Assembly (NCBI RefSeq): GCF_040833995.1
Contig: NZ_CP162137.1
Location: 1,205,001 to 1,269,000 of the forward strand
Length of the DNA stretch: 64,000 nt
Direction of reading: 5' to 3'
Origin: Leptospira sp. WS58.C1
GTDB lineage: Bacteria > Spirochaetota > Leptospiria > Leptospirales > Leptospiraceae
The position numbers and the translations under genes were made by a program. Of this stretch, positions 1-8,502 are shown one piece after another; positions within the stretch are counted from its first letter, which is position 1; every line of letters starts with the position of its first letter. Below the pieces are notes generated by a model, which saw only the letters and a list, made by a program, of their open reading frames with translations, was not told the origin of the DNA and ran no database searches.

Positions 1-284
1 AAAGCGGGATCAAACCTAAAGTTTATATCAAGAATGAAAGAGAAAGTTGTCCCATTTTAGTCGCTACAGGTAAAGGGGTTTCTTTGACTATCCTGGGCGC
101 ACAAAATTTCGCTCCTGCGGAGACTAAATTTGTTCCGATCAAACAGTTATATTTGCCGGTTTCCGTTTTTTACGTACCCGAAAATCAAAATCCTTCCTTA
201 AAAACTTTTTTGAGTTTTGTGTCGGAAAGTAGTTTTATAAAAAATAAACATGCCGAATGCCTCATGGACGTACTGAGGCTCTGA
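1..284 (+). CDS. Probable LysR-family regulator, C-terminal fragment
   Basis: The reading frame is open from the first bases of the window to the stop at 282-284, so this is the 3' end of a gene that starts outside. The visible 93 residues contain a stretch VATGKGVSLTILGAQ followed by FVPIKQLYLPVSVFYVP and NPSLKTFLSFV. This order (glycine turn, hydrophobic strand, late strand, then a terminal helix of the AxxxFLxFx type) is how LysR substrate-binding domains usually end. The DNA-binding part is not visible, so the family call is an inference from the last domain only; a periplasmic binding protein remains possible. Confidence 0.5.
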   Translation, partial: SGIKPKVYIKNERESCPILVATGKGVSLTILGAQNFAPAETKFVPIKQLYLPVSVFYVPENQNPSLKTFLSFVSESSFIKNKHAECLMDVLRL

Positions 285-580
285 TATTATTACGTCCTAG
301 TACTATCTTTTTTATCCTCTGCTTTTAAACATTTCACTCCAAACTTCCGTTTTTCGAAGGACCTACCTTTTTGAAATTTTCGGGACAACCTTAATTAAAA
401 CCACTTCGATCGAGTATTCTCTTACTTTCGATTATGTGTCTTATATATCGGAATAAAAATCGTTATTATGGAAAATGATTTATGTGAATATGCGATATAT
501 TATGAACTCTTTCAAAATTTAGAGGGGGCTTGGAAACTGGATGACCTTAGGGACTTTTCGTTTAAAACGTCCTCCAAATT
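285..580. other. Intergenic region without recognised gene
   Basis: About 296 AT-rich bases between the end of the LysR-like fragment and the acyl-CoA carboxylase. I see no convincing ORF, RNA gene or terminator. The carboxylase start at 581 has no clear Shine-Dalgarno sequence in the preceding bases, so its promoter and leader presumably lie here, but I could not place a promoter with confidence. Confidence 0.4.
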
Positions 581-3500
581 ATGAAATTATCGAAATTATT
601 AATAGCGAACCGGGGAGAAATTGCCATTCGGATCGCAAGGGCTGCTTCCAGTTTAGGAGTTCCTACAATTTCCATCTATTCGGAAGACGATTCTAATTCC
701 AGGCATAGATTAGCGACTGATGTTTCGATTCCTCTGAAAGGAAGAGGGGTTAAGGCATACTTAGATAAGGAAGAAATACTTTCCATTGCAAAAAGAGAAG
801 GTTGCGACTCCATTCATCCGGGATACGGATTTTTAAGTGAGAATTCCCAATTTGCAAAAAGATGTGAAGACGCAAAAATCAAATTTGTCGGTCCAGATCC
901 CATCACTTTGGAGATCTTAGGAGATAAATTAAAAGCGGTACTACTCGCAGAATCCTTAGGAGTTCCCACCTTGCCAGGACTTCGCAAGGTGATCGATCTG
1001 AAAGAAGCAAAGGAATTCTATTCCAAAAACGGAATATTTCTTTTAAAGGCGATCGCTGGAGGAGGTGGAAGAGGTATCCGTATCATTAATGGTACCGAAG
1101 AATTAGAGGCAAAGTTCAAAAATTGTTCGGAAGAAGCCCTACATTCTTTCGGGAATCCTAATTTGTATGCGGAAAAATATCTTCCTGTCGCAAGGCATGT
1201 GGAAGTTCAGATTTTAGGAGACGGTTCAGGAAAGATCCTCCATTTTTGGGACAGAGATTGTTCTCTCCAACGAAAAAACCAAAAATTATTAGAGATCGCG
1301 CCCGCTCCTTTTTTAGATTCGAAACTCAGGGATAGGATCATCTCTTATTCTTTGCTGATGGCTTCCCATCTTTCTTATAAAAGTTTAGGCACCTTCGAAT
1401 TTTTGATCAGTCCTAAATCCGAGATATATTTCATAGAAAGTAATCCTAGATTACAGGTAGAGCATACGATCACGGAAGAGATCACTGGAGTGGACCTTGT
1501 ACAAGCTCAGTTGGAGGTCGCTTCGGGAAAATCTTTCCGGGAGATTGGATTAGAAGAAAGGAATATAGATCTTCCCAAAACGTATGCAATTCAGATCCGG
1601 ATCAATTCGGAGACCTGGGACCAAAAAGGGGAGATTATACCTTCTTCCGGAAAAATCAAAGTATTCGAACCCAGTTTCGGGCCAGGGATCAGAGTGGACA
1701 GTTCAGCATATTCAGGTTATGAGGTAGGTCCTAATTTCGATTCTTTACTTGCAAAATTAATCGTTCATTCTAAAAGCCTTGAATTTTCCAAACTCATTTA
1801 TTCAGCTTACCGCGCATTATCCGAATTTAGGATAGAAGGTGTTAAAACGAATCTTCCTCTTTTACTGAACTTATTTAAAAGAAAAGAACTCGAAACCTAT
1901 TCGGTATGGACAAAGTTCCTGGAGGAGAATATCGGAGAGCTTCTCGTTTCCACTCAAGAAGATCATAAAAAATTTAATTTTGAATCGGAGCAGAATGTTG
2001 ATTTAGAAAATTCTAAAATACAAGAAGAGGTTCCCGAGGGATTGATCGCTTTCCATTCTCCCATGACAGGGAACCTTATCGAAATTTATTACAAAGAAGG
2101 GGAGCTACTTCGAAAAGGAGAAAAGATTGCACTTCTTTCTTCCATGAAGATGGAACATCTACTACATTCGGAGACTACCGGAATTATAGAAAGGGTTTTG
2201 ATCGCACCCGGGAAGGTCGTATCCGAAGGTGAAACATTGATTTGGATCCGGCCTGAAGATTTGGAACATTCTTCACTCCTTCAGCCAGAAGAGATCGATC
2301 CGGACAAAATCCGTCCGGATCTGAAAGAAGTCTTAGATCGTTTACTTTTGAATGAAGACATATCCAGACCCCAAGCGGTTTCAAAACGCCATAAAAGAGG
2401 ACAAAGGACCGCCAGAGAGAATGTGGCGGATCTTTGTGATACCGGAAGTTTTATCGAATACGGAAGTCTTGCAATCGCGGCCCAAAGGAGAAGAAGGTCC
2501 TTAGAAGAGTTGATCAAACTGAGTCCTGCAGACGGACTAATCGTAGGACTTGGAACAGTGAACGCAGAATTATTCGATTCTCATTTGGCAAGAATTTCCG
2601 TACTCGCTTACGATTATACGGTCTTTATGGGAACGCAAGGTGCCATGAATCATAAAAAGACGGATCGATTTTTGGAAATGGTAGAAAGCCAAAAACTTCC
2701 TCTTGTTTTTTTTACGGAAGGTGGGGGTGGTCGTCCAGGAGAAGTCGATGTGCCTGCGGTTGCCGGTTTGGATTTGTATACTTTTCGAACATACGCAGGT
2801 TTAAAAGGAAAAAGCCTTAGGATCGCGATCGCTTCCGGTAGATGTTTCGCTGGAAATGCCGCCTTGTTCGGTGCAAGCGATATCAGGATCGCAACGGAAG
2901 ATTCTAATATAGGAATGGGCGGCCCTGTAATGGTGAAAGGAGGAGGTCTCGGCAATTTTTCCGCGGAAGAGATCGGTCCTGCAGAGACACAAACCAAAAA
3001 CGGGGTGATAGACATATTGGTGAAAAATGAAGAAGAGGCAGTCTTTACTGCAAAAAAAGTTCTCTCATATTTTCAGGGAAATATCAAAAAATTTGAATAT
3101 AGGGACCAAAAAATACTAAGGACTCTCATTCCGGAAAACCGTTTGAGGTCCTACGAAATTCGTTCCGTAATATCTTCCTTGGCAGATACGGATTCCGTTC
3201 TGGAGTTTAGGAAGGATTTTGCAAAGGGGATCGTTACTTCGCTTATTCGAATAGAAGGTAAACCATTAGGTTTGATCGCGAATAATCCTACTCATTTGGG
3301 CGGGGCAATCGATGCGGAAGGGGCCGAGAAGGCCTCCGAATTCGCCGCCTTCTGCGATCTGAACAAACTTCCACTATTATTTCTTTGTGATACTCCCGGC
3401 TTTATGGTCGGGCCGGAAGCCGAGAAGAAAGGACTTGTCCGTAAAGCTGCCAAATTTTTCGAAGCGGGCGCCTCTTTACAAGTGCCGGTGTTTACTATCG

Positions 3501-3817
3501 TTCTTAGGAAAGGATACGGCTTGGGCGCGATGGCAATGGCAGCCGGTAGTTTTCATTCTCCTGTATTTACGATCTCCTGGCCGACTGGAGAATTCGGGGC
3601 AATGGGTATAGAAGGTGAAATTAGAACGGGATATCAAAAAGAACTCGCAGAAATCAAGGATTGGAAAGAGAGACAAATTTTATTCGAACGTTTGATCAAA
3701 GAGGCGTATGAAAGAGGAAAGGCTATCAATATGGCTTCCTATCTGGAAATAGATGCGGTGATCGACCCGGTGGAATCCAGAAAATGGATCGTAAGAGGTT
3801 ATAATTCCTGTATTTAA
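581..3817 (+). CDS. Fused biotin-dependent acyl-CoA carboxylase (BC-BCCP-CT)
   Basis: A single 1078-residue chain carries all three parts of a biotin-dependent acyl-CoA carboxylase. Residues 1-450 are biotin carboxylase: LIANRGEIAIRI start, GGGGRGIRI ATP-grasp loop near 160, ESNPRLQVEHTITE near 285. Residues about 485-560 are a biotinyl domain whose acceptor motif is SSMKMEH, with Lys523 as the expected biotinylation site (usually AMKM). Residues about 600-1078 are the carboxyltransferase, with glycine-rich oxyanion regions such as GLGNFSAEEIGP and GFMVGPEAEKKG. It should carboxylate acetyl-, propionyl- or a longer acyl-CoA; substrate cannot be read from the sequence. It appears monocistronic. 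The start is chosen because MKLSKLLIANRGEIA is where this family normally begins. Confidence 0.9.
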   Translation: MKLSKLLIANRGEIAIRIARAASSLGVPTISIYSEDDSNSRHRLATDVSIPLKGRGVKAYLDKEEILSIAKREGCDSIHPGYGFLSENSQFAKRCEDAKIKFVGPDPITLEILGDKLKAVLLAESLGVPTLPGLRKVIDLKEAKEFYSKNGIFLLKAIAGGGGRGIRIINGTEELEAKFKNCSEEALHSFGNPNLYAEKYLPVARHVEVQILGDGSGKILHFWDRDCSLQRKNQKLLEIAPAPFLDSKLRDRIISYSLLMASHLSYKSLGTFEFLISPKSEIYFIESNPRLQVEHTITEEITGVDLVQAQLEVASGKSFREIGLEERNIDLPKTYAIQIRINSETWDQKGEIIPSSGKIKVFEPSFGPGIRVDSSAYSGYEVGPNFDSLLAKLIVHSKSLEFSKLIYSAYRALSEFRIEGVKTNLPLLLNLFKRKELETYSVWTKFLEENIGELLVSTQEDHKKFNFESEQNVDLENSKIQEEVPEGLIAFHSPMTGNLIEIYYKEGELLRKGEKIALLSSMKMEHLLHSETTGIIERVLIAPGKVVSEGETLIWIRPEDLEHSSLLQPEEIDPDKIRPDLKEVLDRLLLNEDISRPQAVSKRHKRGQRTARENVADLCDTGSFIEYGSLAIAAQRRRRSLEELIKLSPADGLIVGLGTVNAELFDSHLARISVLAYDYTVFMGTQGAMNHKKTDRFLEMVESQKLPLVFFTEGGGGRPGEVDVPAVAGLDLYTFRTYAGLKGKSLRIAIASGRCFAGNAALFGASDIRIATEDSNIGMGGPVMVKGGGLGNFSAEEIGPAETQTKNGVIDILVKNEEEAVFTAKKVLSYFQGNIKKFEYRDQKILRTLIPENRLRSYEIRSVISSLADTDSVLEFRKDFAKGIVTSLIRIEGKPLGLIANNPTHLGGAIDAEGAEKASEFAAFCDLNKLPLLFLCDTPGFMVGPEAEKKGLVRKAAKFFEAGASLQVPVFTIVLRKGYGLGAMAMAAGSFHSPVFTISWPTGEFGAMGIEGEIRTGYQKELAEIKDWKERQILFERLIKEAYERGKAINMASYLEIDAVIDPVESRKWIVRGYNSCI

Positions 3818-3915
3818 ACAGATTCCATTTGGAAATAAATGTTTTCTGAGCCCCTGTAAAAATCTTGATTAGATCGGGATCTGTGCTTTTATTTTCCACT
3901 CACATGGGGGTATTC

Positions 3916-4275
3916 ATGTTTAGAAATCCGAAAGCTAAAATTATAGCTTTATTTACCGTGATCGCTTTGACCGTTTCCTTCTCGTATTTGGGCGCTCAAA
4001 CTTTGAATGTTTACGGGACTTATAAAGTAACGGGTACAAATCCTAATGGAAGCAAATATAAAGGAAGTGTAACGATTACTTTGAATGAGGATGGATCCTA
4101 TAATTTTGAATGGTCCGTAGGAAATAGTTTTTCCGGAACAGGTACTTTGAGCGGAAACACTTTAACGGTGGATTGGGGTGATACACATCCTGTGATCTAC
4201 ACCGTAAAGAATGGAGGAAATAGATTGGAAGGTACTTGGGGGAACGGGACAGGCACCGAGATCCTAACCAAATGA
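3916..4275 (+). CDS. Small secreted protein of unknown function
   Basis: Starting at the ATG at 3916, which has a GGGGG Shine-Dalgarno-like run six bases upstream, the protein is about 119 residues. It opens with a lysine-rich n-region and a hydrophobic core (IIALFTVIALTVSFSYLGA), then a likely signal-peptidase I site at GAQ-T; there is no lipobox cysteine. The mature part is rich in Gly, Thr, Asn and alternating hydrophobic residues (YKVTGTNPNGSKYKG, GTLSGNTLTVDWG), suggesting an all-beta periplasmic or secreted domain. An upstream start at 3865 would add residues before the signal peptide and is less likely. No family recognised with certainty. Confidence 0.7.
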   Translation: MFRNPKAKIIALFTVIALTVSFSYLGAQTLNVYGTYKVTGTNPNGSKYKGSVTITLNEDGSYNFEWSVGNSFSGTGTLSGNTLTVDWGDTHPVIYTVKNGGNRLEGTWGNGTGTEILTK

Positions 4276-4290
4276 GAGAAACTTTAATCC

Positions 4291-4327
4291 AAAAAAATCC
4301 CCGTTACGTTAATACGGGGATTTTTTT
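4291..4327. terminator. Bidirectional intrinsic terminator
   Basis: Perfect stem AAAATCCCCGT / ACGGGGATTTT with a short TACGTTAAT-region loop, A-run on the left and T-run on the right. It sits between the secreted protein gene ending at 4275 and cysA ending at 4353 on the other strand, so it can stop both transcripts. Confidence 0.85.
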
Positions 4328-4352
4328 ACGATTCTTTTCCAATGTTTTCCGA

Positions 4353-5426
4353 CTATATCGAAAAATCTTCCATATATTCCACATACACTTTCGCTTTTCT
4401 GATCCTGAGATACACGGTTTCGCCAGGTAGCAGATTTAACTCTTTAAAAGTAGATTGGTCCAGTAATGACTCGATCAAAGTTCCGGAATCTAAACGTTTC
4501 AATTCTATCCGTACGTTTCTACCTGTAGAATGGATGTATTGGATCTCCGCAGGTATTCCTTGGGAAGAAGATCTGGAAATTTCCACATCGTATGGTCTAA
4601 CGTAGGCAACCCCTTCCTTGTCTACCACGTCGGAATGTTCCGGAGTTTCCACATTTAGATCACCGATCTTTGCTGTCCCTTCATGGATCCTTCCATGAAA
4701 TAAGTTTACATCTCCTAAAAAGTGGAAAACGAAAGGAGTTTTCGGTTTATTATACACCTCGTCGGGAGTGCCGATCTGTTCTATCTTTCCTGATCTTAAA
4801 ATTACGATGGAGTCACTGACTTCTAAAGCTTCTTCCTGGTCGTGAGTCACGAATACGCTCGTGATATGGATCTCGTCGTGTAGTCTTCTAAGCCAGGTGC
4901 GTAATTCTTTTCTGACCTTTGCATCCAAAGCTCCGAAAGGTTCGTCCAAAAGTAAAAACTTAGGTTCTATCGCCAGGGCCCTTGCCAAGGCCACCCTTTG
5001 TCTTTGCCCTCCGGATAATTCAAAAGGAAATCTTGCATGGAAGTTTTCCAACTGGACCAATTTCAAAAGTTGGAATACTTTTTCCCGGATCTCTTCTTTG
5101 GAAGGTCTTATCGATCTTGGGCGAACTTTTAGGCCGAATGCGATATTTTCAAAAATCGTCATATGTCTAAAGAGCGCATAATGTTGGAATACGAATCCTA
5201 CCCCTCGGTCCTTTGAATTTTTGGATTTGGATCTTTCCCCATTGAATAATACTTCTCCCTCGTCAGGGGTGTCTAAGCCTGCGATAATCCTAAGAAGTGT
5301 GGTCTTGCCGCTTCCGGAAGGTCCTAATAATGCGACTAAATTTCCCTGCGGGATGGTTAAGTCCACTTGATCCAAGGCCTGGAATTTTCCGAATCGTTTG
5401 CTCACATTACGAATTTCAATAGACAT
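4353..5426 (-). CDS. cysA: Sulfate/thiosulfate ABC transporter ATP-binding protein CysA
   Basis: ATPase subunit of a sulfate importer, 357 residues, the usual CysA length. Walker A GPSGSGKT at residues 35-42, Q-loop VFQHYALF, signature [15 protein letters not shown] near 137, Walker [14 protein letters not shown], and the H-loop in [13 protein letters not shown]. The last ~120 residues form the TOBE-type regulatory part of importer ATPases ([23 protein letters not shown]). It is the last gene of sbp-cysT-cysW-cysA, nine bases after cysW, with an AGGAG ribosome site just before the ATG at 5426. Substrate is inferred from the operon, as molybdate or phosphate ATPases look alike. Confidence 0.92.
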   Translation of the reverse strand: MSIEIRNVSKRFGKFQALDQVDLTIPQGNLVALLGPSGSGKTTLLRIIAGLDTPDEGEVLFNGERSKSKNSKDRGVGFVFQHYALFRHMTIFENIAFGLKVRPRSIRPSKEEIREKVFQLLKLVQLENFHARFPFELSGGQRQRVALARALAIEPKFLLLDEPFGALDAKVRKELRTWLRRLHDEIHITSVFVTHDQEEALEVSDSIVILRSGKIEQIGTPDEVYNKPKTPFVFHFLGDVNLFHGRIHEGTAKIGDLNVETPEHSDVVDKEGVAYVRPYDVEISRSSSQGIPAEIQYIHSTGRNVRIELKRLDSGTLIESLLDQSTFKELNLLPGETVYLRIRKAKVYVEYMEDFSI

Positions 5427-5435
5427 TCTATTCTC

Positions 5436-6326
5436 CTAGATTTGGAAATCCTGAGGATCCTTCTTTTTTTTCGCTTTCTTCTCATTAGCGGGTTTTTCCG
5501 GAATGATAATCTCTTCTTTTCTATGAAGATTTCTCTCTAAGATGGTTTTTAGAAGTAAGGTAAGTAAGGAAAGGAACACAAGCACTGATGCCGCGGAAAA
5601 TGCTCCCACAGAATTGTACTCATTATATAACATTTCGATCTGTAAAGGTAATGTATTTGTTTTCCCACGGATATGTCCTGAAAGAACGGAAACCGCACCG
5701 AATTCTCCCATGGCTCTCGCATTACATAGGATAAGTCCGTACAAGAGTCCCCATTTGATATTCGGGATGATAATTTTAATGAATGTTTGGTATAGAGAGG
5801 CTCCGAGTAAGATACCGGCTTCCTCTTCCTCTTTTCCCTGGCTTTGCATGAGCGGAATAAGCTCCCTTGCAACGAACGGGAGTGTGATAAATACGGTTGC
5901 GATCACAAGTCCCGGGGTATTAAATACGATCTTTATATTCCATTCTTCTAATATATCTCCCATCCAACCTTGCTTTCCGAAAAGTAATAGGAAGATCAGA
6001 CCCGAGATAACCGGCGAGACCGCAAATGGAGAATCTATGATGGTAAGTAGAATATTTTTTCCGGGGAATTCGAACCTGGTCAAAAGGAATGCGGCGATCA
6101 ATCCGAATGCGGTATTTAAAGGAACAGCAATCCCTGCTACCTTCAATGTCATCAACATCGCGGAGATGGTATCGCTATCCTGCAATCCCTGGAAATATGC
6201 TTCCCAACCCTGGGCGAAGGCTTCTAAGAATACCACCGTAATCGGCAGGATCAGAATGATGAATGCAAGAAGAAGGACCGCAACGATCAAAGTTATGCGG
6301 ATCCAAACGGACTCTCTTTCTTTCAT
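5436..6326 (-). CDS. cysW: Sulfate ABC transporter permease CysW
   Basis: Inner-membrane permease subunit, 296 residues with about six transmembrane segments. The EAA loop that docks to CysA is visible as [28 protein letters not shown] near residue 170, and the family stretch [28 protein letters not shown] follows. The ATG at 6326 overlaps the cysT stop by four bases (ATGA) and has AGGAG seven bases upstream inside cysT, so the two permeases are translationally coupled. The C-terminus carries an unusual lysine-rich tail ([13 protein letters not shown]) that is probably cytoplasmic. Confidence 0.92.
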   Translation of the reverse strand: MKERESVWIRITLIVAVLLLAFIILILPITVVFLEAFAQGWEAYFQGLQDSDTISAMLMTLKVAGIAVPLNTAFGLIAAFLLTRFEFPGKNILLTIIDSPFAVSPVISGLIFLLLFGKQGWMGDILEEWNIKIVFNTPGLVIATVFITLPFVARELIPLMQSQGKEEEEAGILLGASLYQTFIKIIIPNIKWGLLYGLILCNARAMGEFGAVSVLSGHIRGKTNTLPLQIEMLYNEYNSVGAFSAASVLVFLSLLTLLLKTILERNLHRKEEIIIPEKPANEKKAKKKKDPQDFQI

Positions 6327-7150
6327 CCCAGTCTCCTGGAGGCTCTGTTTTGCAGGTAATTGATCCCGAACATGATAGTAAAGGAGAGAACTAACATCAA
6401 TACTGCGATCCCGGTTGCCTTTGCGTATTCGTATTGCTCCAATTTAGTGACAATAAGCAACGGAAGGATTTCCGTTTTGCCCGGAAGGTTCCCCGAGATA
6501 AAAACGACTGATCCGTATTCTCCTATCCCTCTTGCAAATGCCATACTGGTCCCTGCGAGTAAGGAAGGAACTAATTCAGGTAGGATAACCTTAGTGAAAG
6601 TTTGGAGTCTGTTGGCCCCTAGACAATACGCGCTCTCTTCCAGTTCTTTAGGAAGATCTTCCAGAATGGGTTGGACGGTCCTGACAACGAATGGAAATCC
6701 AATAAATACTAATGCGATCACGATACCGATCGGAGTGTAAGCGATCTGGATCCCATACGGTGTCAGATATTTTCCGATAAAACCGTTGGGAGCATAAATT
6801 GTGGTCAACGCGATCCCTGCCACCGCCGTAGGAAGAGTGAATGGAAGATCTACAAGTGAATCCAAGATCTTTTTGCCGGGAAAATCGTATCTCACCAAAA
6901 CCCAGGCGAATAAAAATCCTACGAATAGATTAATGACTGCTGCAACTCCTCCCGCTCCAAAACTTAAAAGCAGAGCCTGCCGGATCCGATCCTCTGAAAA
7001 AACTTCCCAGAGCCCGGAAACACCTAAGGTCGCAGATTTAAAAAATAATGCGGATAATGGAATGATGACTAGGCAGCTCAGGTAGAAGGTTGTGAGTCCT
7101 AAAGACAGACCGAAGCTTGTTTTCGAATAGGGACGGAAAATCAGTTTCAA
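6323..7150 (-). CDS. cysT: Sulfate ABC transporter permease CysT (CysU)
   Basis: Second permease subunit of the sulfate importer. It shows the CysT hallmarks [35 protein letters not shown], the EAA loop [23 protein letters not shown] and [23 protein letters not shown]. The longest frame starts with GTG at 7186, but a TTG at 7150 has a GGGAGG Shine-Dalgarno eight bases upstream and gives an N-terminus of the usual length before the first membrane segment, so I prefer 7150 (275 residues). The stop overlaps cysW by four bases. Confidence 0.88.
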   Translation of the reverse strand: MKLIFRPYSKTSFGLSLGLTTFYLSCLVIIPLSALFFKSATLGVSGLWEVFSEDRIRQALLLSFGAGGVAAVINLFVGFLFAWVLVRYDFPGKKILDSLVDLPFTLPTAVAGIALTTIYAPNGFIGKYLTPYGIQIAYTPIGIVIALVFIGFPFVVRTVQPILEDLPKELEESAYCLGANRLQTFTKVILPELVPSLLAGTSMAFARGIGEYGSVVFISGNLPGKTEILPLLIVTKLEQYEYAKATGIAVLMLVLSFTIMFGINYLQNRASRRLG

Positions 7151-7203
7151 ACGGGAAACCCTCCCGAGTCGATTCTTGAGAAACACCCTATTTCGTCAAA
7201 CCA

Positions 7204-7225
7204 AGAGCCACTGGACGGTGGCTCT
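7204..7225. promoter_or_regulatory. Intra-operon hairpin between sbp and cysT
   Basis: Perfect 8-bp inverted repeat AGAGCCAC / GTGGCTCT with a six-base loop, in the 74-base gap after sbp. On the transcribed (minus) strand no T-run follows, so it is more likely an mRNA-stabilising or partial-attenuation hairpin than a full terminator. That would fit the common need for more binding protein than permease. Function is inferred. Confidence 0.5.
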
Positions 7226-7260
7226 CTTTTTGTATATGAGTTTCAAGTTTAAGTTTCTGC

Positions 7261-8319
7261 TTATTTCTTTGCTTCGCCGTAGATGGAGTCAAAAAGACCT
7301 CCGTCAGCGAAATGTTTTTTATGAGCTGCTGCCCAGGAACCTTCTATACTCCTCACATCGAATAATTGGAGTTTCGGGAATTTAGCAACATTCGCTTTAA
7401 GGACGGCAGTATCGTTCGGACGGAAAAAATGTTTTGCGATGATTTCTTGGCCTTCCTTCGTATATAAAAAATCTAAGTAAGCTTTTGCTAAGTCTTTGGT
7501 TCCTTTTTTAGCTACCACTTTTTCCACGATTGCAACAGGAGTTTCCGCAAGAATACTCGTGCTTGGATAAACGACTTCGAATGCCGCTACACCCCCGTTT
7601 GCTTTTCTGGACTCGGACAGAGCAAGTTCCGCTTCATTTTCCCAAGCAAGAAGAACATCACCGATCCCTCTTTGGACGAATGTAGTTGTGGATCCTCTGG
7701 CACCCGTATCCAAAACGGAGGTGTTCTTATAGAGATTTTTAACGAACTCGATCGCTTTTTCTTCCGTTTTGTATTTTTTCTTTGCGAAACCCCAAGCTGC
7801 CAAATAGTTCCAGCGAGCTCCTCCGGAAGTTTTAGGATTTGGAGTGATCACTCCGATGCCCGGTTTTACGATATCATCCCAATCTTTGATCGCCTTAGGA
7901 TTTCCCTTTCTGACTAAGAAAACGATAGTAGAATAGTATGGAGTAGAATGGTTTGGAAATGCCTTCTCCCAATCTTTGGAAACGGATCCACCATTTTTAA
8001 CAATACTATCGATATCATAAGCAAGCGCAAGAGTGACTACATCCGCTTCTAATCCGTCGATTACCGCTCTCGCTTGTTTTCCGGATCCACCGTGGGATTG
8101 CTGGATGGTAAGGTCTTTGCCGGACTTCTTCTTCCAAGATTCCACGAACTTTTTGTTAATTTCTTCGTAGAGTTCTCTGGTTGGGTCGAAAGAAACGTTT
8201 AACAGGGTATCGCTCGCATACGCGGATAAGGAGAAGATACCGGTTAAAGCCAGAGCGCCAATTCCTTTGGCAATTGACTGTAGTATAGAATGAGTAGATT
8301 TTGCTTTCATAAGGTTCAC
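7261..8319 (-). CDS. sbp: Periplasmic sulfate-binding protein
   Basis: Substrate-binding subunit of the sulfate importer, 352 residues, close to the usual Sbp/CysP length. After a signal peptide ([18 protein letters not shown]) come the family motifs [60 protein letters not shown] and [14 protein letters not shown]. The start is taken as GTG at 8319 because AGGGA lies seven bases before it; the ATG at 8310 has no such site. First gene of the operon. Thiosulfate may also be bound. Confidence 0.92.
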   Translation of the reverse strand: MNLMKAKSTHSILQSIAKGIGALALTGIFSLSAYASDTLLNVSFDPTRELYEEINKKFVESWKKKSGKDLTIQQSHGGSGKQARAVIDGLEADVVTLALAYDIDSIVKNGGSVSKDWEKAFPNHSTPYYSTIVFLVRKGNPKAIKDWDDIVKPGIGVITPNPKTSGGARWNYLAAWGFAKKKYKTEEKAIEFVKNLYKNTSVLDTGARGSTTTFVQRGIGDVLLAWENEAELALSESRKANGGVAAFEVVYPSTSILAETPVAIVEKVVAKKGTKDLAKAYLDFLYTKEGQEIIAKHFFRPNDTAVLKANVAKFPKLQLFDVRSIEGSWAAAHKKHFADGGLFDSIYGEAKK

Positions 8320-8378
8320 TTTTACGTCCCTTTCAACGGAAACTCGGAATTTTTATCCAATAAATTAGATATTTATCC

Positions 8379-8409
8379 GTTATAGTCAGAATTGCTTTCT
8401 TTTTGTCAA
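8379..8409 (-). promoter_or_regulatory. Predicted sigma-70-type promoter of the sulfate operon
   Basis: On the minus strand TTGACA (8409-8404) is followed after 19 bases by TATAAC (8384-8379), about 60 bases upstream of the sbp start. The spacer is one to two bases longer than ideal. Between it and sbp the element GGATAAA occurs twice (8378-8372 and 8358-8352), which could be a regulator site. Prediction only. Confidence 0.45.
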
Positions 8410-8502
8410 GAATGGTTTTATATTTTAGGATATTTTTTTCCTATTTTGAACGCTTTTTTGATTCAATCCCTCAGAATTCGTTTAAAGCGGATTTTCCTCC
8501 AA

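Noticed and set aside
5542..6363. 273-residue plus-strand frame across cysW
   Set aside because: Shadow of cysW on the opposite strand; no domain or ribosome site.
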